Origin: Bondarzewia mesenterica
Lineage: Eukaryota; Basidiomycota; Agaricomycetes; Russulales; Bondarzewiaceae
Length of the DNA: 16,373 nt
Assembly: GCA_004802705.1 (NCBI GenBank)
Contig: SGPL01000662.1
Span: 1 to 16,373 of the forward strand
Reading direction: 5' to 3'
In this document: in pieces, positions 15,995 through 16,373 of the stretch
Position numbering within the stretch: position 1 is the first letter of the stretch
Layout: every line of letters begins with the position of its first letter
Made by a program: the position numbers and the translations under genes
Notes under the pieces: model-generated
Told to the model about the DNA's origin: nothing
The model's database searches: none
Seen by the model: the letters and a program-made list of their open reading frames with translations, nothing else

Positions 15995-16373
15995 ATGCCT
16001 CTCCCGTTCGCTCCCATTCACGTGCAACTGATTACTGCTTGCTATCCTCCCTCCGCCGCCCTCTTGAATTCAGGACCGGATTACCGCCCGAATGCTCAAG
16101 AATTGTCACGCCTGACATACTATGCTGCCAACAGACCTGGAAAGATTAACAAGCTGGGCAATGAGATAGAGAAGAGAATTAGGAGCGAGTGCCGTAAGGC
16201 ACAGGCGGGAAATGCCCGTTCGAGAGCGTAAGTACTGTCTTTCCATGCACAGGAAGGCAACGTTTGTTTATTTCTTCGTGGAAGATCTCTACTCATCTCT
16301 TTATCAATTTTGAGAGCTTTGATAACCGAATGTCGTCGCGATGTTTCGCTCTTAACTCCTTCGCTTCTCGCTG
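15995..16373 (+). CDS. EFR3: EFR3-like plasma-membrane protein, N-terminus (partial)
   Basis: Exon 1 is 15995-16227. Intron 1 (57 nt, GTAAGT...AG) is 16228-16284. Exon 2 runs from 16285 past the window end. The joined peptide contains HVQLITACYPPSAALL, then YRPNAQELSRLTYYAANRPGKINKLGNEIEKR, given in part here, CRKAQAGNARSRA, SLLISLSILRALITECRRDV and SLLTPSLLA. This matches what I know of fungal EFR3 N-termini. Efr3 is a helical-repeat protein that anchors the PI4-kinase Stt4 complex to the plasma membrane. The start fits the short leader (MPLPFAPIHVQL) typical of the family. The codon split by the intron becomes GCA (Ala). The mobile element ends 100 bp before the ATG, so its 5'UTR or promoter may include element-derived sequence. 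Confidence 0.88.

Overview
The window looks like nuclear DNA of a mushroom-forming basidiomycete (Agaricomycetes). Genes are broken by many 57-81 nt introns, usually with GT/AG ends and CTAAC/CTAAT-like branch sites. A divergent FTR1/FET3 iron-uptake pair and the N-terminus of an EFR3-like protein fit this assignment. Everything here comes from reading the sequence and from family knowledge; no database search was possible.

Left part (1-5180): mostly gene debris. A small two-finger C2H2 protein lies at 340-684 and has a probable homopolymer frameshift just upstream. A second, badly decayed copy lies about 1.5 kb downstream (about 1770-2195). A minus-strand reading frame with two in-frame stops (2799-3437) looks like a dead gene of unknown family. 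A minus-strand frame near 4483-3953 faintly resembles the region around the P-loop of basidiomycete NACHT NTPases.

Central part (5182-10916): three metabolic genes. These are an intact six-exon medium-chain dehydrogenase/enoyl-reductase-like gene (5182-6615, +, 355 aa), an apparently intact six-exon high-affinity iron permease FTR1 (9744-8146, -, 414 aa), and the N-terminal third of a FET3-type multicopper ferroxidase (10076 onward, +). FTR1 and FET3 share a 331-bp divergent promoter with several sites matching or close to ATCWGATAA, the known target of fungal iron-responsive GATA repressors. FET3 is broken: it has a lost splice donor, a frameshift, no visible signal peptide, and it ends abruptly at 10916.

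Right part (10917-14878): a degraded second copy of the central block. It holds the 3' part of the reductase (10917-11264) with its downstream flank, a roughly 1.4-kb stretch absent from the first copy (about 11800-13220), the FTR1 downstream flank, and an FTR1 copy missing its first exon and most of its second (14878-13799). The FET3/reductase and FTR1 breakpoints suggest a tandem duplication of a reductase-FTR1-FET3 unit followed by several deletions.

Right edge (14879-16373): a short unassigned stretch, then a probable non-autonomous transposable element (about 15032-15895). It has inverted repeats of about 37-42 bp, a strong subterminal hairpin and a CTAA end, a layout like Helitron2/helentron-type elements, and it contains a tRNA-like segment. 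The 5' end of an EFR3 homologue (15995 to the window end) begins 100 bp beyond it.
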